A stretch of 64,000 nucleotides of DNA, from NCBI GenBank assembly GCA_036555515.1, contig DATBLC010000055.1, positions 7,730 to 71,729 of the forward strand, written 5' to 3'. The position numbers and the translations under genes are program-made. Shown piece after piece: positions 1 to 9,033 of this stretch (within the stretch, counting starts at the first letter, position 1; every line of letters starts with the position of its first letter). A model generated the notes under the pieces. The model saw only the letters and a list, made by a program, of their open reading frames with translations. It had not been told where the DNA came from and did not search any database. The DNA comes from DATACQ01 sp036555515. Lineage in GTDB: Bacteria > Desulfobacterota > Binatia > UBA9968.

Positions 1-1
1 T

Positions 2-562
2 CCTGAAGGCGTGTGGTCTTCTATCAGGGCCAGAGACGCCGAAGGCATCGGGATCATCAACGAAATTGGCGTAATCTGGGCGCGCCACATCGGCGTGCCT
101 TGCCCGTTCAAGCAGCCGGTGAAGGTCTTCATCGAGAAAGGATACATCAAAAAATTCGAAGGCGGAGAAGAGGCTGAAACGCTGACCCGCTTTTATAAGT
201 TTATTTCTAAATATTTGGGCGAAGCGGCTTATGAAGTTCGCGGTTTCCACGGCGGTGTCCATCCCTCTGCGATTCTTGAGCCGCACCAGTGTCCCAACGC
301 CCCCTATCGGCATTTCATAGAGCATCACCACTGGAGCAGCTTTCACTTTCACATGGGAAATAGCCGGCGTTCTAAAGATTTTCCGTACCTGATGCATATT
401 TCCGCAGAAATGCGCGGCGGTGAGTTAAAAATCGGCGACCAATACGTCTACAAAAACGGCCGCATCACTACCGCGGACCACCCCAAGGTGCGCGCCGTCG
501 CCGAAAAATACCAAGACCGACCGGGATTGGAACCACAGCGGTGGCTGCAGACGCCGAGGTAA
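2..562 (+). CDS. C-terminal part of an M29/NicX-like metalloenzyme (5' partial)
   Basis: The reading frame is open from the window edge (first full codon at 2), so this is the 3' end of a gene and the true start lies outside. The visible 186 residues resemble the C-terminal half of the aminopeptidase M29 / 2,5-dihydroxypyridine 5,6-dioxygenase (NicX) superfamily. The supporting features are a PEGVWSS segment, a strand-turn block ending EKGYIKKFEGGEEAETL, a His-rich stretch with HFHMGNS where the family has a metal-binding H..LGN segment, and a final MHIS...IGDQYVYKNG block where homologues have HxD followed by a D-G turn. The aspartate of that HxD looks replaced by serine, so metal binding may differ. 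It sits upstream of three amidohydrolases and a bicupin on the same strand, which suggests a role in breaking down an aromatic or heterocyclic compound. The superfamily call is fairly good; the substrate is unknown. Confidence 0.6.
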   Translation, partial: PEGVWSSIRARDAEGIGIINEIGVIWARHIGVPCPFKQPVKVFIEKGYIKKFEGGEEAETLTRFYKFISKYLGEAAYEVRGFHGGVHPSAILEPHQCPNAPYRHFIEHHHWSSFHFHMGNSRRSKDFPYLMHISAEMRGGELKIGDQYVYKNGRITTADHPKVRAVAEKYQDRPGLEPQRWLQTPR

Positions 563-685
563 CGCCTGTGACAGTCTCGTGCATGGCGACTCTGGATTCG
601 AGGCAACGCGAGAGTTCCGCGTATGTTGCCATTCCACGTTTCAGCTAGCTTTTTGGTCCGCTCGAAGAGAGCAGAGGATAGTGTC

Positions 686-1831
686 ATGTCAACTGAATAT
701 CGTCTTCTTTCCGCGGATTCACATTTGGAAATCTCCCCACAACGCTGGACCGAGCGCGTGCCCACGATCTATCGCGACCGCGCGCCGCGCTTGGTAAAAC
801 TTGCAAACGGCGGCGACGGCATTGTCGTTGAAGGCCGGCCATTGTACGTCGTCGGATTGGCTATTGCTGGGAAGCCCTACGAACGCCATCAGCTGACGGG
901 TGTGATCTACAGCGGCTCGGAAGGCGCCGGCACTCCGGAACAGCGTTTAAAAGAGCAGCAGTACGATGGTGTCGATGGTGAGATTCTCTACACCTCGGCG
1001 AGCAACCTGACTTTCTGGCGCGGCATCAAGAACGATGAGGCTTACCTCGCGGTGGTGCGCGCTTACAACTCTTTCCTCGCCGAGGAGTATTGCGCGGTCG
1101 ATCGCGATCGCCTGGTCGCGATGGGTGCGATCCCGACCCAATCCGTCGAGGCGGCAGTAGCAGAATTGGAATACTGCGCCAATGCGGGCCTCAAGGGCGT
1201 GATGTTAAATGCTTTCCCCAGCGGCAAATCCTTTCCGTCCCCGGAAGACGACCGGTTCTATGCCGCAGCACTGGATTTAAACATGCCGCTTACGGTTCAC
1301 GTCGGGATGCAATTGCCCGACGGTCCGCTATTTCGCTATGACCGAGACCCGGGGGAAGTCGCTTTTGGCGGCGATCCGATCCGGGTGCTGACCCGTTTTG
1401 CGGGTAGCAGCGGATTGAACGCCGTGCAGCTGCTGTTGTCCGGGGTTTTCGATCGCTATCCGAGACTGCAAATTTACTGGGCTGAGACCCAAATGGGATG
1501 GATACCGTATTTCTACGAGCAGTTGGATGATGTCTACAAACGCAGCAAGCACTGGATGGATCGCTATTTCGGCTTTAAGCCGCTCAAACGCCAGCCGAGC
1601 GAGTATATCCGTGATCATTGCTATTGGGGTTTTATCTACGATCGCATCGGTTTGCGCCTGCGCTATGATATCGGGGTTGATCGAATCATGTGGGGAAACG
1701 ATTTTCCCCACTCCGCGGGAGATTGGCCCCATTCAAAGCAGGTCATCGAAGATATTTTCTCCGGCGTGCCGGAAGATGAGAGACAAAAGATCCTGGTGGA
1801 CAATGCCGTTAATTATTTTCACTTGCACTAA
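686..1831 (+). CDS. Amidohydrolase family 2 protein (paralogue 1 of 3)
   Basis: This is a 381-residue TIM-barrel metal-dependent hydrolase or decarboxylase of the Amidohydrolase_2 type (ACMSD-like). The N-terminal SADSHLE gives the Asp11-x-His13 metal pair. A central HVG supplies the barrel histidine, and the C-terminal WGNDFPHSAGDWPHS holds the conserved Asp and FPH motif. The open frame reaches back to 623, but ATG 686 is preceded by AGAGGA at 673-678 with 7-nt spacing and starts right before the first barrel strand, so I take it as the start. It is followed after 44 nt by a second paralogue. Such enzymes hydrolyse or decarboxylate ring-derived acids; the substrate here cannot be read from the sequence. 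Family call firm, reaction unknown. Confidence 0.9.
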   Translation: MSTEYRLLSADSHLEISPQRWTERVPTIYRDRAPRLVKLANGGDGIVVEGRPLYVVGLAIAGKPYERHQLTGVIYSGSEGAGTPEQRLKEQQYDGVDGEILYTSASNLTFWRGIKNDEAYLAVVRAYNSFLAEEYCAVDRDRLVAMGAIPTQSVEAAVAELEYCANAGLKGVMLNAFPSGKSFPSPEDDRFYAAALDLNMPLTVHVGMQLPDGPLFRYDRDPGEVAFGGDPIRVLTRFAGSSGLNAVQLLLSGVFDRYPRLQIYWAETQMGWIPYFYEQLDDVYKRSKHWMDRYFGFKPLKRQPSEYIRDHCYWGFIYDRIGLRLRYDIGVDRIMWGNDFPHSAGDWPHSKQVIEDIFSGVPEDERQKILVDNAVNYFHLH

Positions 1832-1875
1832 CCGGCAGCGATTCTCGGTGAATAGGCGCCAGAACAGGTGAAGCG

Positions 1876-3027
1876 ATGGAAGTCAAATTCGGGTTGTTCA
1901 GTTGCGACTCGCATGCGCAGTTGGAAAAAGACGCGTGGACCAAGAGAATGTCAACGGCTCAGTGGGGTGATCGTATTCCCCAGATCGTCGAAGTGGAAGA
2001 GAATGGCCGGCGGGTCGACCGCTGGATGATCAATGGTAAAGTCGGCAGCCAATGGGTGTGCAATTGTCCGGCGGCCATGGAAGGCGGCGTGGCGCGGGGC
2101 TATTACCCGCGGCATTGGGCGGAGGTTCCCAAGATCGTTTACGATCCGGCGGCGCGGCTTCGGGCGCTGGACGATGACCGCGTCGACGGTGAAGTGTTGT
2201 ATCCCAATACGCCGGTGTCGAATTTCGCTTTTCTTCAGGCGGACGCCGCTTTCGAACTCGCCTGCGTTCAAGCGCATAACGACGCGCTAGCCGAGTGGCG
2301 CGACGTCAGCGAGCGTTATGTACCTCTGGCGATTATTCCGTATTTAAGCGACATCAAGGTCGTGGTCGCCGAAGTCGAGAGATCTGTAAAACAAGGTCAC
2401 CGCGGCGTGATCATGCTGGCCGAGCCGGCGTTTACCAAGAAGGGGCTCAAGCGCATGAACGATCCCTTCTGGGAACCGCTGTGGGCCTGCTGCCAGGAAC
2501 TGGGAGTTCCGATGCATTGGCATGGTTCTGCGGGGTTGGCCGAGCAGCTGTCGCTGCCGGATTGGAAGGGATTCAGTGAGAAAGAATCCCACACGGTTTC
2601 GACCTCGCGGCTGTGCGCGACTCCCGCGCAGCTGATTCCGAACTTGATTTTTTCGGGGATTCTCGATCGTTATCCCCGGCTAAACTGGGCGTGCGCCGAA
2701 ACGGGATTCGGCTGGGTCAATTTCGTGCTCGAAGCCTGCGATCATGAATGGCAGCAGCGGCGCTTGTGGAAAGAAGGGATTAAAGGCAAACCGAGTGAGA
2801 TTTTCCGGCGCCAGATCTACGTGGACTTCTGGTACGAAAAGGCGGGCATCGAAGTGCGCGAGCTGATCGGCGTGGACAATATCATGTGGGAGTCCGATTA
2901 CCCGCATATCGCGGCGACCTATCCGCGGTCATGGAGTTTCGTAGAAGAGTCGCTCGTCGGTGTTCCGGAAGCCGAGCGCAAAAAAATGTGCTACGGCAAC
3001 GCTCTCAGACTTTACGGATTGGCATAG
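1876..3027 (+). CDS. Amidohydrolase family 2 protein (paralogue 2 of 3)
   Basis: A 383-residue amidohydrolase-2 protein with the same layout as its upstream neighbour. It has CDSHAQLEKDAW at the N-terminus (D-x-H metal pair), MHWHGSAG for the barrel histidines and MWESDYPHIAATYP at the C-terminus with the conserved Asp and YPH motif. ATG 1876 is preceded by AGGTGA. The spacing of 44 nt to the previous gene and 25 nt to the next one argues for one transcript. All expected metal ligands look intact, so this copy should be catalytically competent. The three paralogues are clearly diverged from each other, which points to an old duplication with different substrates or a heteromeric assembly. Confidence 0.9.
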   Translation: MEVKFGLFSCDSHAQLEKDAWTKRMSTAQWGDRIPQIVEVEENGRRVDRWMINGKVGSQWVCNCPAAMEGGVARGYYPRHWAEVPKIVYDPAARLRALDDDRVDGEVLYPNTPVSNFAFLQADAAFELACVQAHNDALAEWRDVSERYVPLAIIPYLSDIKVVVAEVERSVKQGHRGVIMLAEPAFTKKGLKRMNDPFWEPLWACCQELGVPMHWHGSAGLAEQLSLPDWKGFSEKESHTVSTSRLCATPAQLIPNLIFSGILDRYPRLNWACAETGFGWVNFVLEACDHEWQQRRLWKEGIKGKPSEIFRRQIYVDFWYEKAGIEVRELIGVDNIMWESDYPHIAATYPRSWSFVEESLVGVPEAERKKMCYGNALRLYGLA

Positions 3028-3052
3028 CGCTATGGCGTAAACCAAGCGCACT

Positions 3053-4195
3053 ATGAAATCGACGGAACTCTTCATCAGCGCCGACGAGCATGTTCAAGAA
3101 CAGCCGGCGGTATGGACCAAGCGGTTACCGCGGGCCAAGTGGGGAAGCCGGATTCCGCACATTGAGGAAACCTCGCACGGACAGGAGCGTTGGATCGTCG
3201 ATGGGCGTGAAATCGATCTAAACGGCGTCGCTGATTGCGGCGCGGCGATGTCGGAGCGGACGAAGAATCCGCAACGCTGGTCTGATGTGCCCACCTCTGT
3301 CTACGATCCCAGGGAGCGCTTGACTGCAATGGACGCGGCCGGCATCGACTATGCCGTTCTGTATCCGACTGTCGCCGGATCAGGAGGGCAAACATTCGGG
3401 CGGATCGAGGATCCGGAGTTTGAACTTGCCTGTGTGCAAGCCTATAACGACTGGCTTATCGACGAGTGGGCCAGTGAGAGCGAGCGTTTCATTCCACAGT
3501 GCATCACGCCGCTTTTTCCCATCGACGCGGTGGTAAAAGAAGTCCGCAGAGCCGTTGCCAAAGGTCATAAAGGCGTCATCTATCCATCAAACCCGATGGA
3601 GCTGCGCCCTGTTCCTCATATAAACGACGAAGTCTACGATCCGCTGTGGGCGACCTGCCAAGAACTCGGCGTGCCGGTCTGCTTCCACGCCGGCGCCGCG
3701 GCAGCGATTCAGATTCCGGCCTACGAAGGATATTCGCCGGCGCTGGCCGGCGCGTTTCAGGCCATTACCCGGCCCGCGAGCTCGGTGTCGGTGCTCGTAA
3801 ATTTATTGATCTCAAAAATTCTCATGCGTTTCCCTGATCTCAAGGTGGTGTTGGCCGAAAGCGGTCTCGGCTGGGGCGCGTACCTCTTGGAGTATACGGA
3901 CTTTCAGGCGAAGGGCGATCAATTACCGCAGCATGGTTACGACCTAATGCCATCAGAGCTGTTTAGACGGCACTGCTATCTGGTCGGCTGGTATGATAAA
4001 GCCAGTATCAAAACGCGAAACTACATCGGTACGGATAATATTCTGTGGTCATCGCAGTTTCCGCTGGCGACATCGACATGGCCCGATACCAGGACCGCCG
4101 TCGCAAGAAGTTTCGACGGGATTGCTGAGAGCGACCGGCAAAAGATTCTTTTTGTCAATGCCGCGAAGCTCTATAAGATCCGCACGAATTCATGA
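3053..4195 (+). CDS. Amidohydrolase family 2 protein with altered C-terminal metal site (paralogue 3 of 3)
   Basis: A 380-residue member of the same amidohydrolase-2 series. The N-terminal SADEHVQE keeps the D-x-H pair and CFHAGAAA keeps the central histidine. At the position where the sister proteins have GNDFPH and ESDYPH, however, this one reads SSQFPL: the conserved Asp is Gln and the following His is Leu. The rest of the barrel, including the long QAYNDWL helix, is well kept and the frame is open, so this is not simple decay. It may be a regulatory or structural partner, or use a different metal arrangement. It is probably cotranscribed with the two upstream paralogues. Confidence 0.87.
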   Translation: MKSTELFISADEHVQEQPAVWTKRLPRAKWGSRIPHIEETSHGQERWIVDGREIDLNGVADCGAAMSERTKNPQRWSDVPTSVYDPRERLTAMDAAGIDYAVLYPTVAGSGGQTFGRIEDPEFELACVQAYNDWLIDEWASESERFIPQCITPLFPIDAVVKEVRRAVAKGHKGVIYPSNPMELRPVPHINDEVYDPLWATCQELGVPVCFHAGAAAAIQIPAYEGYSPALAGAFQAITRPASSVSVLVNLLISKILMRFPDLKVVLAESGLGWGAYLLEYTDFQAKGDQLPQHGYDLMPSELFRRHCYLVGWYDKASIKTRNYIGTDNILWSSQFPLATSTWPDTRTAVARSFDGIAESDRQKILFVNAAKLYKIRTNS

Positions 4196-4289
4196 GAAGC
4201 GGCGCAACAGAGAGCTGATAGACGCCGCGCGCATCCGATAGATTTGTCCTATCAAAGAGCGGCTTACAGTAACGAAGGAGTATATGCCC

Positions 4290-5384
4290 ATGGCCAAACC
4301 AGCAGCGACCAATGAAGAAGAGGTCAACGAGAGAATTGGATACAAGTCTCCCTACGAGCAATGGAAGGATTGCGAAGGGCTCCCCACATACAGGGGCCTG
4401 TACATTAATAATCTGTACGATCTCAAACTGGAGTCTTGGCGTTCCAGCGGCAGCGGCTCCGCCGCGTTCATTAATCTCGAAGGAACGGGCGGCTTCAATG
4501 ATGCCTATGTGGCGGAGATTCCGCCGGGCAAATCGCTCAACTCCCATCGGCACTTATTCGAAGAAACGATTTATATCCTCAAAGGCCGAGGGGCGACGTC
4601 GGTTTGGATTTACCCCGACAAAAAGCAAACCTTCGAATGGCAAGAGGGCAGTTATTATTCGCTCCCCATGAATGCGTGGCATGAGCACTTCAATGCATCA
4701 GGAACTGAACCCGTTCGGTACGTCGCCATGACAAGCGCCCCAAGGGTGATCGATAGTTTTAATAATTTGGAATTCGTTTTCGCCAATGACTTCGTTTTTC
4801 GCGATCGTTTTAACGGTGAGGACGGCTATTTTAAACAATCCGACCCGGCGCAACAGTGGTCGACCAATTTCGTCGCCGACGTGCGCGCGTGCCAGACTTT
4901 TTCAGGCGGCTTCAACCGCGGCGGCGGCGCCAAAAGCACGGTTTTTCGGATGGTGAATAACACGGTCAAATCTCATGTTTCGAGTTGGGAAATAGGGTCC
5001 TACAAAAAGGCGCACCGTCACGGTCCGGGCATTCATATCGTCATGATTCGCGGCACAGGTTATTCACTGATGTGGCAAGAGGAAAAGAGCATTGAGCGCA
5101 TCGACTGGCAGCCGGGCAGCATGTTCGTGCCGCCGGAAATGTGGTTTCACCAACACTTCAATGGCGGAGCCGAGCCGGTGTTTTTTCTTGCCATAGGTTG
5201 GGGCAGCGACAAGCCCAAAGCCGGTGGCAAGGCCTATGTTTACAAGAGCGTAAAAGAAGGAGGAGATCAGATCGAGTATGAAGACGAGGCTCCGCGAATC
5301 CACGCTGATTTCGAGGCCTCGCTCGCAAAATACGGCGCAAGCTGCAAAATGGGCCGTTATCACCCGTTTTGCACGGCCAAGTAG
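4290..5384 (+). CDS. Two-domain cupin protein (putative dioxygenase-like bicupin)
   Basis: A 364-residue bicupin. The first cupin has HRHLFEETIYILKG and then H-E-H-F-N; the second has HRHGPGIHIVMIRGTGYS and then HQHFNGG, so each barrel keeps a plausible set of His/Glu metal ligands. The start could be ATG 4284 or ATG 4290; GAAGGAG at 4274-4280 sits only 3 nt before the first but 9 nt before the second, so I chose 4290. It lies 94 nt after the amidohydrolases and probably belongs to the same pathway. It resembles the bicupin at 29603 in organisation (split domains, C-terminal HQHFN). A ring-cleaving dioxygenase or an isomerase role is possible but is inference. Confidence 0.85.
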   Translation: MAKPAATNEEEVNERIGYKSPYEQWKDCEGLPTYRGLYINNLYDLKLESWRSSGSGSAAFINLEGTGGFNDAYVAEIPPGKSLNSHRHLFEETIYILKGRGATSVWIYPDKKQTFEWQEGSYYSLPMNAWHEHFNASGTEPVRYVAMTSAPRVIDSFNNLEFVFANDFVFRDRFNGEDGYFKQSDPAQQWSTNFVADVRACQTFSGGFNRGGGAKSTVFRMVNNTVKSHVSSWEIGSYKKAHRHGPGIHIVMIRGTGYSLMWQEEKSIERIDWQPGSMFVPPEMWFHQHFNGGAEPVFFLAIGWGSDKPKAGGKAYVYKSVKEGGDQIEYEDEAPRIHADFEASLAKYGASCKMGRYHPFCTAK

Positions 5385-5805
5385 CGTAATTTTCATTGGC
5401 GACGTTGATTTGGCCAGGATCCAGGAAACCGTCCGGGGGTCACCAGCGAGGGTTTCCGCCGAGGCGCACGCCCGAATGCTGTGGAAATGCGCCACCAGTC
5501 TCTTCCAGCCCTGAGGTTTCGTAATTCCGATTAATTGAAACCGGGCTGACAGAGGACTTAGGAAGCTCCGTTTAATACGCTCCGGTCGAGAAAAGCTCGA
5601 ATCGCGCATCAGGTGCGGTCATTAAGCGAAGCCGCCGCGCATCGGGGAGCCGCTCCAACCAGCCGTGTATCTACGTAAACTCCAGGAAGAAATATCTTAT
5701 TCGAACCTGCCGCCTTCGTAGTCTGGCAGGAGTTCTCGAGACCGATAATGTTTAGCTGCTGGAATTTGACGTTAAAATAACTCAGGCTTTTTGAGACAGC
5801 TAATC
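5385..5805. other. Intergenic stretch, nothing recognised
   Basis: About 420 nt between the bicupin and the MFS gene. The short frames on the minus strand here run into the bicupin antisense and show no family signature. I see no RNA gene, no convincing terminator with a T-tract and no clear promoter. Confidence 0.5.
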
Positions 5806-7113
5806 ATGGTAGGTAGAAATATCGACGTCAGAGAGAGTCTTCGCGCTTCGTTTAAGGACGGAATTTTCGCTGCACTCATGGGCGGTGTCACCGAACATTA
5901 CGCCACGCCGCTGGCGCTTTTTTTGGGGGCGACGGTTTTGGAAATCGGTCTAGTGAGCGCGCTGCCGAATCTTCTGTCGTCCCTGTCCCAGTTCTTTGCA
6001 GTGCGAGTCATCTACTGGGTGGGGGGGCGGCTCAAGCTATTGGTGCGTTTGGTCTTCTCCCAGGCGTCGTTGTTACTTGCAATCGCGGTAGTTGCGGCAT
6101 CAGAGACGCCGAATCGAGTTAAATGGTTTCTTGTTCTACTGACGCTAGCGGCATTATGTGGCGGCTTGGCGGGGCCCGCGTGGGGCAGCTTGATGAGCGA
6201 CTATATACCGGCGCGCAAACGAGGCCGGTATTTTGGGTGGCGCAACAGCGTCCTCGGCGCCGTCAGCGTCGGCAGTGTTTGCGCTGCGGGCGTGTTGCTC
6301 TATTTGTTCAAGCAGCTTGGCTGCGGCGGCGGATTCGTTGTGTTGTTCTGCCTGGCGGCGCTTGCTCGATACGGTTCGGCTTATTTTATCAAACACATGG
6401 ATGAGCCCCCGCACAAGAAGGATCCGGCCAGCGATTTTACCTTTTTGATGTTCATCGCGCGTTTTCGCGAGAGCAATTATTTAAAATTCGTTACGTTCGC
6501 AGCGTCTCTGAACTTTGCCAGTTTTTTGGCGGCGCCTTTTTTCACGGTTTTCATGCTTCGCGACCTGCAATTCAATTATCTCACCTATATGGAGCTGCAC
6601 GTCAGTTCCGCGCTGGTAACGCTCGTGGCATTGCCATTGTGGGGCAGGCACGCGGATCTCGTGGGAAACGTGAGAGTGCTGCGTCTCAGTTCGTTTTTCG
6701 CCGCGCTCATTCCTTTTTTTTGGTTGGTGTCGCATAATCCGATTTACCTGATGTTGGTTCAGATGTGCGCTGGATTCGCTTGGAGCGGGGTTACGCTCTC
6801 GACCAGCAATTTCATTTATGACGCCGTGACGCCGCAGAAGCGCGTGCGCTGCATTGCTTACTTCAATGTGATAAACGGCGTCGCAATTTTTCTCGGCGCG
6901 GCCACCGGAGGATGGCTCGCTTCCCGGCTGGCGCCGATCTTCGGTTACCAGCTTATCGGTCTGTTTGTAGTCTCCGGTCTGTGTCGATTTCTTGTTTACA
7001 TTGCATTGTCGGCGCGCTTCCACGAGGTCAGGCAAGCCCGCGAGGTTTCCATTTGGGAGTTGTTTAATAGCGTAATCGGAATTCGCCCTCTGGCCGGCCC
7101 AGCGCCGGATTGA
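5806..7113 (+). CDS. Major facilitator superfamily transporter
   Basis: A 435-residue integral membrane protein with about 12 hydrophobic segments, the cytoplasmic loop motif between helices 2 and 3 in weak form, and a basic loop after helix 4 (YIPARKRGRYFGWRN) where MFS proteins carry R-x-G-R-x-F. The large hydrophilic loop at mid-protein (about 195-215, DEPPHKKDPASD) separates the two six-helix bundles. The open frame begins with TTG 5791; ATG 5806 is a better start and leaves a normal short cytoplasmic N-terminus. It is followed by a convergent gene after 39 nt. The substrate is not identifiable from sequence, and there is no obvious partner gene. Confidence 0.85.
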   Translation: MVGRNIDVRESLRASFKDGIFAALMGGVTEHYATPLALFLGATVLEIGLVSALPNLLSSLSQFFAVRVIYWVGGRLKLLVRLVFSQASLLLAIAVVAASETPNRVKWFLVLLTLAALCGGLAGPAWGSLMSDYIPARKRGRYFGWRNSVLGAVSVGSVCAAGVLLYLFKQLGCGGGFVVLFCLAALARYGSAYFIKHMDEPPHKKDPASDFTFLMFIARFRESNYLKFVTFAASLNFASFLAAPFFTVFMLRDLQFNYLTYMELHVSSALVTLVALPLWGRHADLVGNVRVLRLSSFFAALIPFFWLVSHNPIYLMLVQMCAGFAWSGVTLSTSNFIYDAVTPQKRVRCIAYFNVINGVAIFLGAATGGWLASRLAPIFGYQLIGLFVVSGLCRFLVYIALSARFHEVRQAREVSIWELFNSVIGIRPLAGPAPD

Positions 7114-7152
7114 TGCAACGAATGCCAGGGCTCGACCAGGGCCGTAATGATA

Positions 7153-8517
7153 TTAGAAAGGAGGTTTCGTGGCGGGCGGAATTTCGCCGTCGTTTTCGAG
7201 AGCCCAGCCTGAAGAAATGCCCGCGATTGGGCTGTGCTGGGTGGATGATGTCTGCGCATTTTGCATGAAGCGGGCTATGTCGGGCGCGGATACAGGGCGG
7301 CTGAAATAATAACCCTGGGCCTCATCACAATCGAAGTCGGTGAGCATTTCTTTAGCTTCGAGCGTCTCAACACCTTCCGCCACCACCTTTAACCCCAGAT
7401 TATGTCCCAGATCGATGATCGCGCGCACGATCACGGCGCTGTCATTGTCGCTTTCCATGTTTTGCGTGAAAGATTTGTCGATTTTTATGCTGCTGACAGG
7501 AAGTTTTTTTAGGTACGCCAGTGATGAGTAACCGGTTCCGAAATCGTCGATGGCGAATCGGACTCCCAGCTCTCTGATTGCTTTGAGGGTGCGCATTGCC
7601 CGGTGCGGGTCGTCCATGATCGCGCTTTCTGTGATTTCCAGTTCCAACTGGTCGGCCGAGACGCCCGTGCTGTTGAGCAGGGCGGCAAGTTGCTCAGGCA
7701 ACTCGGGAGTGTCGAGGTTCCACATCGACAAATTGACGGCGATACCGGTGTGGATCCCCTGGTCGCGCCAGCGCCGGCATTGATTGATGGAAGCGTTGAG
7801 CACCCACAGGGTGAGGGGAACGATTAGCCCGGTTCGCTCCGCCAATGGAATGAACTCATCTGGCATGATCAGGCCGTATTCCGGGTGGCGCCAGCGAGTG
7901 AGCACCTCAAGGCCGACTATGCGATCGCTTTTGAGATCAATTTTTGGTTGATAGAGAGGAAAAAGTTGGTCCTGAACAATGGCTTGCCGCAACACGCTCA
8001 AGCGTAACGGTGGGCGCGCAGAGCGGCTAAACTCCTCGGAGTACAAGACACAGCGCTCGTTATTTCGGCGTGCGCTCTTAAGAGCGATATCGGCGCACTC
8101 CAACAGGGTAGTAGCGCTGCTCCCATGGTCGGGAAATAGGGCCACGCCGATTTTGGGCCGGAAATTGCCCCCCCCGCTCTTTTGTTCGAGCAATTGATCG
8201 AGTTTGCGAAGTATTTTCTCAGCCACAAGCAGTGCGTCTGCGGGGTTTCGCAGAGACGATAAAAGTACCGCAATCTCGGCCCCCGAAATACGGCTGAGAG
8301 CATCGGATTCCCGAAGCGTGCCGGTGACTAACGCGAAGGCCTTCTCTTTCGTGTCGTTTGACAGCCCGTCCCCGTTTCGAAAAGAGGGCTCGCCAGCCTC
8401 GATGTCAATCATGAGCAAGCCGACTTGCGTTGAGCTGTGCTGCGCGGCCCGGATCGCTTGCCGGACCTGTATTTGAAATTGCGCGTTATCGGCTATTTCG
8501 ATGGGTATATAGGTCAT
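7153..8517 (-). CDS. Degenerate GGDEF plus EAL domain protein (probable c-di-GMP phosphodiesterase)
   Basis: A 454-residue cytoplasmic protein. Residues about 30-165 are a GGDEF domain whose signature reads SGAEI (78-82), so cyclase activity is very unlikely. Residues about 172-425 are an EAL domain with EVL at 204-206 in place of EAL (the catalytic Glu is kept), ELEITES, DDFGTGYSSL and the KID loop, all consistent with an active phosphodiesterase. There is no membrane segment. It lies next to an intact receiver-GGDEF cyclase gene on the same strand, so the pair could set opposing c-di-GMP levels. The catalytically dead GGDEF may bind GTP as an allosteric input, as known for other composite proteins; that last point is inference. 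Confidence 0.92.
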   Translation of the reverse strand: MTYIPIEIADNAQFQIQVRQAIRAAQHSSTQVGLLMIDIEAGEPSFRNGDGLSNDTKEKAFALVTGTLRESDALSRISGAEIAVLLSSLRNPADALLVAEKILRKLDQLLEQKSGGGNFRPKIGVALFPDHGSSATTLLECADIALKSARRNNERCVLYSEEFSRSARPPLRLSVLRQAIVQDQLFPLYQPKIDLKSDRIVGLEVLTRWRHPEYGLIMPDEFIPLAERTGLIVPLTLWVLNASINQCRRWRDQGIHTGIAVNLSMWNLDTPELPEQLAALLNSTGVSADQLELEITESAIMDDPHRAMRTLKAIRELGVRFAIDDFGTGYSSLAYLKKLPVSSIKIDKSFTQNMESDNDSAVIVRAIIDLGHNLGLKVVAEGVETLEAKEMLTDFDCDEAQGYYFSRPVSAPDIARFMQNAQTSSTQHSPIAGISSGWALENDGEIPPATKPPF

Positions 8518-9033
8518 TTTTGCAATTTCAGCGGTTGAAATTTCCCAAGCGACACTTGTTCGGAAAATTTGCGCCCTAAAAGGTTAAAATAATTCTTACG
8601 AGCAATGCTCATGCCATAAGAGTTCTTTCCGGCGCCATGGGACGTTGCGGTTGGATGGCTGCGCGCCTCAACCCAAAAGGACGCAAAGAGACACTTGATT
8701 TTGACTAGAGTATTGATCGGCGTTAATTGGATTTGTTTTACCTAGGTGAGCTAGTCATTCTGCGGTGGGAATCGTTTTAACGGTTGTAGACAACACCCTG
8801 GAGCTCCGAAAGGGAAGTCTAAGCCACCGTTTGGCAGTTAGCTGCGCTCTAGGATTGTCCGTGGAAGCCTAGGACATCGTCAGTGAATCTGCGAGGCGTC
8901 GAAGTGCGGTCTGAACGTCTCGGTAACTAAGCCGAGAGGTGCCCGCCCACTCGTTTGCGAGATCGCCTTTCTCTTACCCGTTAGGTCCAAACCGACAGGG
9001 AGAAATAAAAAGCTTGCCGGGAAAGTCTGACGA
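8518..9033. other. Intergenic stretch between two c-di-GMP genes
   Basis: About 515 nt without a credible gene, upstream of the GGDEF-EAL gene and downstream of the receiver-GGDEF gene. It presumably holds the promoter of the phosphodiesterase gene, but I cannot place it. A GGACGCAAAG string at 8679-8688 recalls part of the c-di-GMP-I riboswitch but lies on the opposite strand to both genes and lacks the rest of the fold. Confidence 0.45.

Noticed and set aside
8679..8688. GGACGCAAAG resembling part of a c-di-GMP-I riboswitch between two c-di-GMP genes
   Set aside because: It is on the plus strand while both neighbouring genes are on the minus strand, and the other conserved parts of the aptamer (the GCAAACC side and the paired arms) are missing.
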